Source: a virus. Taken from it: DNA of 64,000 bases. The notes beneath the pieces are model-generated. The model was not told the origin of the DNA. It did no database searches and saw nothing but the letters and a program-made list of their open reading frames with translations. Both the position numbers and the translations under genes were made by a program. The stretch is taken from IMG/VR virus record IMGVR_UViG_3300028559_000034, positions 1 through 64,000 of that record. One strand, given 5' to 3'. Positions 18,366 through 26,420 of the stretch are shown in pieces; the stretch's first letter is position 1; the number at the start of each line of letters is the position of its first letter.

Positions 18366-19527
18366 AATATAAAGAATTAATCATTACTTCATAAACATCT
18401 CTATCATTTGGATCATTTAAATCTAAATATTGTTCTTTTATAATTTCAATTTCTTCTCTAGAAATTGAAGTATTTAAAAACTTTTCTTTAATAGGTTCAT
18501 ACTTTGAAGTATAATCTATTCTTTCTTCTACTTCAAATCCTTTAACAACATTATTTCTAACATCTAATAATTCTGATCCATTGGCATAATAGATTTTATT
18601 AGTTTTTTTGTTACCACGTCTAGTTTTTTGTCTTTGATAATCATCATCATAATTATCATAATTATCATATTGATTGAAATTGGAATTGTTCCAAGTCCTA
18701 TTTTTACTACTATTCCAAGATGTTGTTGTTGTTCTTCCACCATATTTAGATTTATTCCAATCATCCCACTTAGATTCTGTTTTGGTCATATCACGTCTAG
18801 TAGGAAGATTTTCCCAGTCGATGAAAAGACAAGCATTTGATAAATCTATAAGATGTTTAATATCTTGGTGTTCATTATGAGTATGTTCTAAATAATATCC
18901 AACAGAAATATTAGTACATTCTGGAATTACTGATGTAAACTCAGCAGAATCTGTGTAAACTCCAGTATCATCTATTTTATAATTAAGTCCTCTTTTATTA
19001 AGTTGATTTGATAACTCTCTTCCAAATTCATCAGAACAAGTTCTTGTAAAAGATTGATGTGTAATAACTGATGTTGTACCTCTACGATCAAAAGAAATTA
19101 TTCTATCATATAGACCTTTAACCTCTACGAATTTTGCGGCAAGACCTGAACCAATACAACCTACTTCTTCACCAATAAAGAAATAATAAAGACCTGGTAT
19201 ATTATGTTTCATCATCCATAACATAATAGTAACACCAGCTTTATCATCAGCACCAAGTATTGATGTTTTGTCAGTTCTAATAATATTTCCGTCAATGAAA
19301 TGTTTTACTTTAGTTTGATTCTTACAAGCAGTATCAAAATGGGATGCAAATATAGTTCTACTGTTACCTATTTTTAGAAAATAATTACCCTGACTATCCT
19401 TATTAAGTGATTTTGGTAATACTCCAATATCTTGCATTTCTACAACAAAATCATCTTCATATCCGTATGGATAAGTCTTAGATGTAAGCTTAAGGAATGT
19501 TGATTTTATAAATGTTTCTTTATTCAT
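18355..19527 (-). CDS. M20/peptidase T-like zinc metallopeptidase (copy 1)
   Basis: A 390-residue predicted zinc aminopeptidase. Metal and catalytic residues of the M20/M28/M42 clan are in order: H-x-D in ASHFDTA, GADDKAG (bridging Asp), FIGEEVGCIGSG (catalytic Glu-Glu), SFDRRG (Asp) and LEHTHNEHQ (His). The C-terminal ~120 residues are an Asn/Asp/Tyr/Arg-rich low-complexity tail followed by a helical end. It is a clear paralogue of the gene at 40798-42156. A Bacteroidetes-type promoter lies just upstream (19536-19567). Peptide turnover, possibly of tagged or degraded proteins, is inferred. Confidence 0.85.
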   Translation of the reverse strand: MNKETFIKSTFLKLTSKTYPYGYEDDFVVEMQDIGVLPKSLNKDSQGNYFLKIGNSRTIFASHFDTACKNQTKVKHFIDGNIIRTDKTSILGADDKAGVTIMLWMMKHNIPGLYYFFIGEEVGCIGSGLAAKFVEVKGLYDRIISFDRRGTTSVITHQSFTRTCSDEFGRELSNQLNKRGLNYKIDDTGVYTDSAEFTSVIPECTNISVGYYLEHTHNEHQDIKHLIDLSNACLFIDWENLPTRRDMTKTESKWDDWNKSKYGGRTTTTSWNSSKNRTWNNSNFNQYDNYDNYDDDYQRQKTRRGNKKTNKIYYANGSELLDVRNNVVKGFEVEERIDYTSKYEPIKEKFLNTSISREEIEIIKEQYLDLNDPNDRDVYEVMINSLYSID

Positions 19528-19535
19528 TATGAATA

Positions 19536-19567
19536 CAAATATAAGTTAAAAATCTGTAATATCCAAA
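19536..19567 (-). promoter_or_regulatory. Bacteroidetes-type promoter for peptidase copy 1
   Basis: Read on the minus strand: TTTG at 19564-19567, a 20-base spacer, then TATATTTG at 19536-19543. This matches the Bacteroidetes housekeeping consensus TTTG-N(19-21)-TAnnTTTG. The start codon at 19527 is 9 bases downstream, so the mRNA would have almost no leader. Confidence 0.7.
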
Positions 19568-19660
19568 TTTATATCAGAAATGTTATTAGACAAAGTTTTT
19601 ATAACAAACCTAAATATAATAAAAATATAAACAAACAGATAGATAAACAATATATATTTT

Positions 19661-19723
19661 AGATGTTCGCACATCTTATGTCGAGTGTTCTTGTGACACT
19701 ATTGAGAGTTTGAAAAGACTCAA
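19661..19723 (+). ncRNA. structured 5' leader with three consecutive hairpins
   Basis: Upstream of the SHOCT-domain gene are three hairpins in a row. Hairpin 1 is AGATGT/ACATCT with a TCGC loop (19661-19676). Hairpin 2 is AGTGT/ACACT (19684-19700). Hairpin 3 is GAGTTT/AGACTC with a GAAA tetraloop (19706-19721), with an alternative outer pairing TTGAG/CTCAA (19702-19723). A TATATATTTT element precedes at about 19650. This is a candidate RNA regulatory leader or small RNA; the pairing is seen in the sequence, the function is inferred. Confidence 0.45.
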
Positions 19724-19753
19724 AGATATAAGACTAAAATAAAAAGAATAACT

Positions 19754-20692
19754 ATGATAGTTAAACAAAAAAAAGGCACTAATTTGCCTAGTGCATGGAT
19801 TGTAAATCCAAAAGACAAAGGCAGAAAATCAATTAAAGGAGATAAAATATATCTCGATGATAATCAAGAATTTGAAATAGAAATTCAAAATCCACTAAAA
19901 GAATCTGTATTAGCTGATATCCGTTTAAACGGAAATTCAATTTGCAAAACTGGCTTAGTAATAAAGCCCGGACAAAGAATATATTTAGATTGTTTTGTTG
20001 ATGATAAAAAGAAGTTTATATTTCAAACTTATCAGGTAGACGGTACTCAAGAATCACTTGACGCAATTGTTGATAATGGATTAATGGAAGTTTTTTTCTA
20101 TAAAGAACAAGCAGTAACTTTACAAAATTGGAATGATAGATTTCATAAAGTAATAATTCACGAATATCATCCAGTTTATTATCCTGTATATCCAAAATGG
20201 TACACTAATTTTCCATACTATGGAACAACAGGTACAATAACAACAAGTTCAACAACAAATTCATTATATGGTGGTGTATTAAACAATGGAAGTTATGGAT
20301 CATCTTTTACCAATTGTTCATTAACATCTGGTAGTAATTACTATAATTCACCAGTTGGTGGATCACTTGAGACTGGTAGAGTAGAGAAAGGTGAAAAATC
20401 TAATCAACAATTTGTTGACGTTGATATGGAGTTTGAAAAGAACTACATACACCACCTTGTTTATCAACTTCTTCCAAGTTCGAGAAAACCAAAAGACATA
20501 AATGATATTTCAAAATCTAAGAAGATTATGGAAAAGTTAAAATCAAATAAACCACAATTAAATGATATCTTAAAAAGAGAGTCAGAAGATGTAATTGAGT
20601 TAATAAAAAAGTTAGGTGATTTACATTCAGCTGGTATTCTAACAGATGAAGAGTTTTCAAATAAGAAATCAGAATTACTTAGTAAAATATAA
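19754..20692 (+). CDS. SHOCT-domain protein with N-terminal beta domain
   Basis: A 312-residue protein. Residues 1-130 form a strand-rich domain (IYLDDNQEFEIEIQN ... VIKPGQRIYLDCF). A Tyr/Pro-rich and Ser/Thr/Gly-rich linker follows. The last ~35 residues (IELIKKLGDLHSAGILTDEE ... KSELLSKI) are a short C-terminal SHOCT-type helical hairpin, a domain linked to oligomerisation of proteins at various sites. The gene has its own structured leader and a strong terminator, so it is a single-gene unit, possibly highly expressed. Confidence 0.7.
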   Translation: MIVKQKKGTNLPSAWIVNPKDKGRKSIKGDKIYLDDNQEFEIEIQNPLKESVLADIRLNGNSICKTGLVIKPGQRIYLDCFVDDKKKFIFQTYQVDGTQESLDAIVDNGLMEVFFYKEQAVTLQNWNDRFHKVIIHEYHPVYYPVYPKWYTNFPYYGTTGTITTSSTTNSLYGGVLNNGSYGSSFTNCSLTSGSNYYNSPVGGSLETGRVEKGEKSNQQFVDVDMEFEKNYIHHLVYQLLPSSRKPKDINDISKSKKIMEKLKSNKPQLNDILKRESEDVIELIKKLGDLHSAGILTDEEFSNKKSELLSKI

Positions 20693-20712
20693 AATTTATA
20701 AAGCGAAAATCT

Positions 20713-20738
20713 AAAAGAGAGTCATTTGACTCTCTTTT
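20713..20738 (+). terminator. rho-independent terminator
   Basis: An 11-bp stem (AAAAGAGAGTC pairing with GACTCTCTTTT) with an ATTT loop and a following T run, 20 bases after the stop of the SHOCT gene. Confidence 0.88.
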
Positions 20739-20752
20739 TTTATATATACTAT

Positions 20753-22153
20753 ATGAGATTAAAAAAGTATCTTCAGTTTATTAATGAGTCTTTAAATGAC
20801 AATTCAACGTATTGGATTGATGAAGAACAAATTAAAGATATTTTCAGATATATTACTGATGAAGGATATCCATTAAGTATTACAAAAGTATTTTTTGGCC
20901 ATGTTGGATACTCAGATCATGGTCATAAGTATCATAACCCAAATAAAAACTCAGAAGATAATAAATTAGTCTTGTTTGATATAAATCAAGATGATGTATT
21001 ATTAAGAGGTGAGAGTTATATGCCTGGATACAGAATAGCAATTGTCATAAGCCAAGATAAAGGCGATGATATTACTGACGAATTTCAAAGTGCTGTCTCT
21101 CAGTTAAAAGGAGAGGGATATGTAATTGACACAGTTGAAGACGAAGATGGTAAAACTAATTTAGAAAATATACACCTTTTGGATGGTTCTATTATAACCT
21201 GGATTCCAGAGACTCCAAATAAACCATTTACTACTGATCCAGATGAAATGTCAGATGGTGATGTTTATATTAGTTCTTCTGAACTTGTTATTTCAATTCA
21301 TCAACCAGAAGAGGTTAAATTCACCGAGAAAATGTTGGCTGAAATTTATGAATGGAAATGTGACAGAATCGAAGGAGATAAAATATATTGTCATGTTGAC
21401 ATTGATGATATGGCAAGTTCAGTTCTTTCAAGAAGAGATTACGAGAGATGGGGCACAATGTTAGAAGAAGGTCTTGATATAGGAGACTATTATGGGGATG
21501 GATATTATCCAGATATAAGTAGTGTTTTCCAATACACCTTAAAAAACGAAGCTGCTAAACTATTAGTCAAAGCAATGATTAAAGAATTAGGTGGATTAGA
21601 ATCAACTCTAACAGAACTTGAAGGTGAGGAAATCCATGAAAGTTTAACTGATAAATCTGAAGATGAGGTTATTGATATACTCCTAAAAGAAATATTTCGT
21701 AGAGGGTTAGATAAGTTAAGTAAAGACTCCGAGATAATGGGTACAGTTAGAGAAACTATATCAGATTGGGAAAGGCAGGCACATTGTGATGCAAATTGGG
21801 AAGAACTGATATCTGAATTTGATGAAGTTGTATCCGAAGTAACAGAATATACTAAAAAATTTGATAAAGAAGTTGAAAGATACTATTTTAATAAAATTCC
21901 TGGTACTGAAAATAAAGAAAAAGTCTACTACAAAACTAATGTTACACACTATGAATTACCATTTCAAGATAAGTGGATTGAAGATTATGGTAAATCATTA
22001 AAAGGATACTCACTTGATGCTTTATTTAAAGAGTGGTGTTCAGATTCTTATCAAGACTACAAATTAGAGCCAAGATTTGGTGACTATGGTCACGTTGACT
22101 CTGATGATCTTAACAAAGAGATTATATCAATATTAAACTACAATTTAAAGTAA
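20753..22153 (+). CDS. hypothetical protein, 466 residues, capsid-targeting-like N-terminus
   Basis: The start at 20753 is chosen because it follows TATATA-CTAT and gives MRLKKYLQFINES, the shared N-terminal motif (basic, F-I-N-E-S); an upstream in-frame start would add nine unlikely residues. The body is strongly acidic with DE-rich segments and several Trp. No enzyme family is recognised. An internally packaged virion protein released by cleavage after FINE is inferred from the motif. The 3' end overlaps the convergent small gene by 9 bases. Confidence 0.7.
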   Translation: MRLKKYLQFINESLNDNSTYWIDEEQIKDIFRYITDEGYPLSITKVFFGHVGYSDHGHKYHNPNKNSEDNKLVLFDINQDDVLLRGESYMPGYRIAIVISQDKGDDITDEFQSAVSQLKGEGYVIDTVEDEDGKTNLENIHLLDGSIITWIPETPNKPFTTDPDEMSDGDVYISSSELVISIHQPEEVKFTEKMLAEIYEWKCDRIEGDKIYCHVDIDDMASSVLSRRDYERWGTMLEEGLDIGDYYGDGYYPDISSVFQYTLKNEAAKLLVKAMIKELGGLESTLTELEGEEIHESLTDKSEDEVIDILLKEIFRRGLDKLSKDSEIMGTVRETISDWERQAHCDANWEELISEFDEVVSEVTEYTKKFDKEVERYYFNKIPGTENKEKVYYKTNVTHYELPFQDKWIEDYGKSLKGYSLDALFKEWCSDSYQDYKLEPRFGDYGHVDSDDLNKEIISILNYNLK

Positions 22154-22336
22154 TCCTAAAGTTCCTTTAGCCGCAAGATACTGTTTTTCTGAAAGAACTT
22201 TATATTCCTTATTACCAAGAGTTTCTTTTTTACAGTATTTGGAAGCAAGACTTTTTTTCAAGGAAATAAGAAAGGCGTTCTCACCTTCATATTTCTTAAT
22301 CAATTTATTAAGTTCGATTTTTTCTGAGATTTCCAT
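22145..22336 (-). CDS. small helical protein (LSEKQ motif)
   Basis: A 63-residue protein. FLISLKKSLASKYCKKE followed by LSEKQYLAAKGTL is a helix-turn-helix-like pattern often seen in small phage proteins and at the ends of phage enzymes (x-L-S-x-K-Q), but no function is attached to it. It has its own Bacteroidetes-type promoter at 22341-22371. Confidence 0.6.
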   Translation of the reverse strand: MEISEKIELNKLIKKYEGENAFLISLKKSLASKYCKKETLGNKEYKVLSEKQYLAAKGTLGLL

Positions 22337-22340
22337 AACA

Positions 22341-22371
22341 CAAATATAGAAATAATTATTGAATATTCAAA
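22341..22371 (-). promoter_or_regulatory. Bacteroidetes-type promoter
   Basis: On the minus strand: TTTG at 22368-22371, a 19-base spacer, TATATTTG at 22341-22348, and the start codon of the 63-residue gene 5 bases further. It fits TTTG-N19-TAnnTTTG. It overlaps the 3' end of the Nudix gene. Confidence 0.65.
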
Positions 22372-22925
22372 TAATCTTTCATTTGTTGAATCATATATTC
22401 AGTTATCACATCAGATGCATTTATTGAGTTTAAATATTTAACATCAATTTTTACAGATTGACTTTTTTTCTCAGCCAATGATCCATCACCTTTAGCAATA
22501 ACCTCATGATATTCTCTTTCTGTTAATTGAATTATACAAGGGTGATATTTAGAAGAATGTGACTTTGAAACGAATAATGGTTTCATAAATTCTATTTTAT
22601 ATTCTGGACTAACAACAATTCCAGCTTCTTCTTCTAATTCCCTAAGAATTGCTCTTTCAGGAGACTCTCCTGATTCAATACAACCACTTAAAATAGTAAC
22701 ATGAAAATCTTGACCATCAACATATTTAAATGTAGGAATATATTCATGTCTTAGTATAATTTGATTCGAATCTATAAGATATGGTATACAAACTACAAAA
22801 TCTGATTCTTTAATTATTGTCCAATCCTCATAGTTGATAACTTTCATATACTTATTTGAAAATAATATATCATCTTTATCTTCCTTAAATTCTGATTTTG
22901 GCTTTAATTTTGTAAATTTTTCCAT
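22356..22925 (-). CDS. Nudix hydrolase
   Basis: A 189-residue Nudix protein. The Nudix box G-x5-E-x7-REL-x-EE-x-G-I is complete (from GCIESGES to REL and EEEAGI, residues ~96-118), with the preceding VTILSG strand. The length and the N-terminal extension (KLKPKSEF ... YMKVINYEDW) resemble ADP-ribose/ADP-sugar pyrophosphatases. Phage Nudix enzymes act on NAD derivatives, nucleotide sugars or RNA caps; the substrate cannot be read from the sequence. The NADAR protein at 39016 makes an ADP-ribose link worth considering. Confidence 0.88.
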   Translation of the reverse strand: MEKFTKLKPKSEFKEDKDDILFSNKYMKVINYEDWTIIKESDFVVCIPYLIDSNQIILRHEYIPTFKYVDGQDFHVTILSGCIESGESPERAILRELEEEAGIVVSPEYKIEFMKPLFVSKSHSSKYHPCIIQLTEREYHEVIAKGDGSLAEKKSQSVKIDVKYLNSINASDVITEYMIQQMKDYLNIQ

Positions 22926-22931
22926 AAAAAT

Positions 22932-22970
22932 AAATAATCCTTTTCTGTATATATTAGAAAAGGATTATTT
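22932..22970 (-). terminator. hairpin terminator after ClpP
   Basis: A 15-bp perfect inverted repeat (22932-22946 and 22956-22970) with a 9-base A/T loop, 12 bases past the ClpP stop. On the minus strand a T-rich tract follows. Confidence 0.75.
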
Positions 22971-22981
22971 AAATTATTTAT

Positions 22982-23743
22982 TTACTCAGAATCAGAGGAA
23001 GAACTTACTTTTCTATCCATCAACATAGGAAGAACTTCTTTTTCGTAATAAGAATCAAAACCCTCAAGCATCGATGAAATACTTGTTCCGGTATCAAGAC
23101 CAATAACTTCATCAATCAATCCAAATTTTAATGCTTCATCAGAATTATACCAACGGTCACGACGAGAGAACTCCAACACTTCATCAAATGTTTTACCACA
23201 ATTCTTTGCTAACATTTTGAAAAGAACATAATTATATTTTTCGGCCTCCATTTGATTTATACGAGTGTCTTGAACATTACCTTGATTTCCGTGACTAAGT
23301 TGGTGTGTCATAACTTTTGAAAAAATCAAAGAAGATCTTTTACCTTTAGTTCCAGAACTAAGTAATACTGAACCCATACTTGCACACATCCCAATATTGA
23401 TTGTTGCAACGTCAGAGCTTATATAATTCATTAGATCAACAATTCCAAGTCCACAAAGAACTGAACCACCTGGCGAGTTAATATAAAGTGAAATATCTCT
23501 CTTCTCAACAGAATCAAGAAAAAGCAATTGTGCTTGAACAATATCAGACATATGTTGGTTTACTGGACCAGATACCCAAATTATTCTATCTTTAAGCAAC
23601 CTACTAAAAACATCCATTTGTGTAACATGCATTTGTCTTTCTTCGAGAATATAAGGTGTTAATGAGTTTTCAAACCTATCAAGGTTAAGTGATGATATCC
23701 CTTCACTAAGGGCAAATTTTTTAAATTCTGTTCCTATATTCAT
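22982..23743 (-). CDS. clpP: ClpP-type serine protease
   Basis: A 253-residue ClpP peptidase subunit. The catalytic triad is visible: Ser122 in GMCASMGS, His147 in VMTHQLS, Asp196 in SRRDRWYNSDEA. The oxyanion strand YINSPGGSV (87-95) is also conserved. The N-terminus is ~40 residues longer than the mature region of bacterial ClpP and could be a propeptide or docking part. No ClpX/ClpA-like unfoldase was seen in the window, so the phage subunit would have to use a host or distant phage ATPase. Degradation of host or tmRNA-tagged proteins, or capsid maturation as in some phages, are possible roles. Confidence 0.93.
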   Translation of the reverse strand: MNIGTEFKKFALSEGISSLNLDRFENSLTPYILEERQMHVTQMDVFSRLLKDRIIWVSGPVNQHMSDIVQAQLLFLDSVEKRDISLYINSPGGSVLCGLGIVDLMNYISSDVATINIGMCASMGSVLLSSGTKGKRSSLIFSKVMTHQLSHGNQGNVQDTRINQMEAEKYNYVLFKMLAKNCGKTFDEVLEFSRRDRWYNSDEALKFGLIDEVIGLDTGTSISSMLEGFDSYYEKEVLPMLMDRKVSSSSDSE

Positions 23744-23790
23744 AATTATTAATTTTAATAAAGATTATAGGTTTAATTTAATGAAAGTTT

Positions 23791-23947
23791 TTAGAGATTG
23801 GTAAATTTACTTTTTGAAGTATTTGGAGATACTTTTGTATTTTCTAAAAATTGTTTATATAAAAAGATAGTACTTGATTATCCTATCAGAGTAGTTTAAA
23901 TATTTCAATTTTTGATTACAAATTTCGTAATAATCTGTTTTTTTCAT
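23791..23947 (-). pseudogene. possible remnant of a tyrosine recombinase N-terminal domain
   Basis: From an ATG at 23945-23947 a 30-codon frame reads MKKTDYYEICNQKLKYLNYS..RIIKYYLFI-stop. A +1 shift continues as YKQFLENTKVSPN to a stop at 23791. The combined pattern (KLKYLNYSDRIIKYYLF, then a helix) looks like the SAM-like core-binding domain of flavobacterial integrases (x-L-x-x-x-N-Y-S-x-x-T-I-x-x-Y). No catalytic domain follows. It may equally be a chance similarity in an AT-rich spacer. Confidence 0.3.
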
Positions 23948-23980
23948 ACGTGAAATATATAATCTAGTTAGTGATAATAA

Positions 23981-24256
23981 TTATAATGTATCAATAATAT
24001 CTTTCATTCTTTTAACACAGGAAAAGATTTTCCCAAAATATTCTGCTCTTTCATTTTCATCCATATGTTCCCAATTATCCCACTCATCTCCAAAATATCC
24101 ATAAGGAAAATCTGGATTAGAATCATCTTTTTCTGAAATATTCCATCTCATTTTAGGCAATTCAGATATTATTGATTTTAATTTTTTAATATTACTAACA
24201 TCAGATATATTCAATTCTGAGTTTTCGTTAAATCTCTTAATTCTATTGTTCTCCAT
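23981..24256 (-). CDS. small acidic protein with capsid-targeting-like N-terminus
   Basis: A 91-residue protein beginning MENNRIKRFNENSE (basic-F-N-E). The rest is acidic and Trp/Asp-rich (YFGDEWDNWEHMDENERAEY) with a C-terminal helix containing a lone Cys. No known domain. It is the first of several small minus-strand genes that lie between ClpP and the glycosyltransferase. Confidence 0.6.
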   Translation of the reverse strand: MENNRIKRFNENSELNISDVSNIKKLKSIISELPKMRWNISEKDDSNPDFPYGYFGDEWDNWEHMDENERAEYFGKIFSCVKRMKDIIDTL

Positions 24257-24367
24257 AAGTTTCGTTTTTCAATTTAAGTTTATATATTAAATCTCAGAAC
24301 TAAATACGTTAGTGATAATTAATACACTTCCTCTTTAATAAAAAGGGTTGTTTTTAAAATTAAATTT

Positions 24368-24772
24368 CTAATATCCAAATCTATCATCAGAATTCAAAAG
24401 ATCATCAAATTCATCTTCTGGTAAATAATCAAACTCCCCAATAATAGTATTAACAACACTAAGTGCTCTATCATAATTTGAATAATTATCTAAAACTTCA
24501 GATAATATATCACTCATTTCCTTTAAGGATTTTGCTGATAAATCTTTAATAATAGACTTAATATCCATAACCTCGTATGGTCCTTTATCATCAAAACTAT
24601 AACTACCAAACATCTCAATAGCAGTATCGATTTTTTTCATTATAGTATCTGTTAATTTATTTACAGAAATAGATTTTTGACTTTTTCTGCTTTCTATTTC
24701 AGATAGTAAAGCATCTGTTGGTACATCTTTTAGGAAATTACTCCAACTTTTTATATGTGTTTTATTTTTCAT
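24368..24772 (-). CDS. hypothetical helical protein
   Basis: A 134-residue, largely helical acidic protein starting MKNKTHIKSWSNFLKDV, a looser version of the shared N-terminus (basic-F but no Glu). The C-terminus is rich in Asp/Glu (YLPEDEFDDLLNSDD). The start is preceded by TATATA 4-5 bases upstream. No motif recognised. Confidence 0.6.
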   Translation of the reverse strand: MKNKTHIKSWSNFLKDVPTDALLSEIESRKSQKSISVNKLTDTIMKKIDTAIEMFGSYSFDDKGPYEVMDIKSIIKDLSAKSLKEMSDILSEVLDNYSNYDRALSVVNTIIGEFDYLPEDEFDDLLNSDDRFGY

Positions 24773-24813
24773 TTTTTATATATTTAAATCTCCGATAGTA
24801 TAAACAATAAAAT

Positions 24814-25035
24814 TTAATTCCACAACCTCCACCAAAAACTTTTGTTCTTTCTTTCTTGTTCAAGTTGTTCAACATATTTCATTAATTTATCTATATTGTA
24901 TGTTTCACCACCTATATTGTAATTATCACAATCACCTAAACAACTTCTATAAGTTATATGTAAATCATTATCAGAACAAAAGTTTTTTATCTGTTCTCTA
25001 AATTGTGTTCTAAATCCACCCGATATTGTTACCAT
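24814..25035 (-). CDS. small cysteine-containing hypothetical protein
   Basis: A 73-residue protein (MVTISGGFRTQFREQIKNFC). Cysteines occur at FCSDN and SCLGDCDNY; their spacing does not define a zinc finger. It ends with the aromatic-basic sequence KSFWWRLWN. Two further small genes follow on the same strand. No function inferred. Confidence 0.5.
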   Translation of the reverse strand: MVTISGGFRTQFREQIKNFCSDNDLHITYRSCLGDCDNYNIGGETYNIDKLMKYVEQLEQERKNKSFWWRLWN

Positions 25036-25057
25036 ATTTAAACTAGTAATTTTTTAA

Positions 25058-25300
25058 TTATTTTTTAATTATCATAAAATTATGATGCTCAAGATATTCT
25101 ATATTATTTATTAGTTTATCCACTTCTAAAAATTCTTTAATGTCTTCTATCTCTTTAAACCTACCTTCTCTAATCCAGTTGTTACCATAACCACCGTTCA
25201 TAGATATCTTGTGTCCTAATTCGTAAAATAATTTATCACCATCAGAGATTTGTTTAATATCTCTCATTGGTATCATGTTTGGTAAAATTTGGGTAATCAT
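25058..25300 (-). CDS. small hypothetical protein
   Basis: An 80-residue protein (MITQILPNMIPMRDIKQIS) with a Gly/Asn-rich turn region (SMNGGYGNNWIREG) and a C-terminal alpha/beta end. No recognised family. It lies just downstream of a frameshifted small gene on the same strand. Confidence 0.5.
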   Translation of the reverse strand: MITQILPNMIPMRDIKQISDGDKLFYELGHKISMNGGYGNNWIREGRFKEIEDIKEFLEVDKLINNIEYLEHHNFMIIKK

Positions 25301-25308
25301 AATTTCTT

Positions 25309-25591
25309 TTATTTATTTAACATCAACCATTCTATTTCTTTGTTAAGTTTATCCTTTGATGCTTGAGGTAGTTCTAATTTTGATAAAAATTCACATTTTT
25401 CATATTCCTCTTATTAGTTCCACACTCTCTTTTTAAGAAAGAATAATCACCATCTTTCAAAAGATAATACACATCATCAAATGTTTTAAAACTATTCGCA
25501 ATTTTAATCACCTTTCATCACAATTTTTATTTGGCAAATCTAAATATTCTTTTTTCAAATAACCGATACGTTTCATAATATTAAGTTTCAT
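25309..25591 (-). pseudogene. small gene broken by two apparent frameshifts
   Basis: The ATG at 25589-25591 overlaps the TGA of the glycosyltransferase gene (ATGA). The frame reads MKLNIMKRIGYLKKEYLDLP and stops after 27 codons. Coding-like sequence continues in a second frame (VIKIANSFKTFDDVYYLLKD) and then a third (EYEKCEFLSKLELPQASKDK) to TAA at 25309. Joined, they would give a protein of ~90 residues. The translational overlap and residue composition argue that it was a real gene; indels may be biological or assembly errors in A-rich runs. Confidence 0.5.
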
Positions 25592-26352
25592 ATATGTTTA
25601 TTTTTAAATCCTATATTTGGTATGGATTTATTTATTATTTTAAGTAAATCCTCTTTTGATAGTGAATATAATTTTTGTAAATTATTTAAATTTACCTGAT
25701 ATGTTTTAGAATCCGGGGCCCCCCTTTCATGCCAAAGATGATAGCAAGTCGTACCCATTTGTTCATAACAATTAAGGAATACTTTTGATTTGTGAGATTG
25801 ATAATCATCTTCTCCACCCCAACCATAGAATGAATTTTCATCCCATCCACCTATCTTAATTATAGATTCTTTTCTATACATAATTATACCACCTGCTAAA
25901 CAAATTTTTTGTATATCTGTTTCTCCTCTACCTGGTCTACTTATTTTAGCCATTTGGTCTAAATTCATATTGACTTCATTAGGATTTAAGTCGATAACTC
26001 TACTATAAGGTGATACACACTCATAATTATCTAATTGCTTTAGAGCTTCTATCATCTTATGTGGATCCATAATTAAGTCACAATCTCCAAAAACTATTGT
26101 GTTTGTTGTTGAATATTGTAAACCAACATTAAAAGCCCACGCCTTATTAAAAGGAATATCTGATTTTGTAAAGATATATTTTATACCTTTAAGTGTGAAA
26201 CTTGGTAGTTTAGGAGATTTATCTTGTTCTACTATTATTATTTCTACTCCTCCAAATCCTGATACCCAATCTAATACTCTTCTTAAATTGTGTATTCTAT
26301 CATTTCTATGTTTGTATGCTATTATAAATGTGAATAAATGTGAATGTGCCAA
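25588..26352 (-). CDS. GT-A fold glycosyltransferase
   Basis: A 254-residue family 2/family 7-like glycosyltransferase. The N-terminal strand FTFIIAYKHRNDR is followed by VEIIIVEQD, the DxD metal-binding motif GDCDLIMD near residue 90, and the acceptor/catalytic motif FYGWGGEDDYQSH near residue 180, typical of galactosyltransferase-like domains. There is no membrane anchor. It would modify a virion glycoprotein, hydroxylated DNA base or cell-surface glycan; a GDP-fucose synthase elsewhere in the window suggests this phage uses nucleotide sugars. A TGA stop is used. Confidence 0.85.
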   Translation of the reverse strand: MAHSHLFTFIIAYKHRNDRIHNLRRVLDWVSGFGGVEIIIVEQDKSPKLPSFTLKGIKYIFTKSDIPFNKAWAFNVGLQYSTTNTIVFGDCDLIMDPHKMIEALKQLDNYECVSPYSRVIDLNPNEVNMNLDQMAKISRPGRGETDIQKICLAGGIIMYRKESIIKIGGWDENSFYGWGGEDDYQSHKSKVFLNCYEQMGTTCYHLWHERGAPDSKTYQVNLNNLQKLYSLSKEDLLKIINKSIPNIGFKNKHI

Positions 26353-26420
26353 ATTTAATTTTCTATTTTATATTAAAAAATTATTTATTTGTTGAATATA
26401 TTAAATATAGAAAAAGATAT

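Noticed and set aside
18628-18880. Plus-strand hydrophobic frames of 66-70 codons
   Set aside because: They are antisense to the Asn/Asp-rich low-complexity tail of the peptidase; the Ile/Leu runs are mirror images of the AT-rich codons.
19661-19723. tRNA gene in the structured leader
   Set aside because: The three hairpins do not fold into a cloverleaf, and there is no 7-bp acceptor stem or T-loop sequence.
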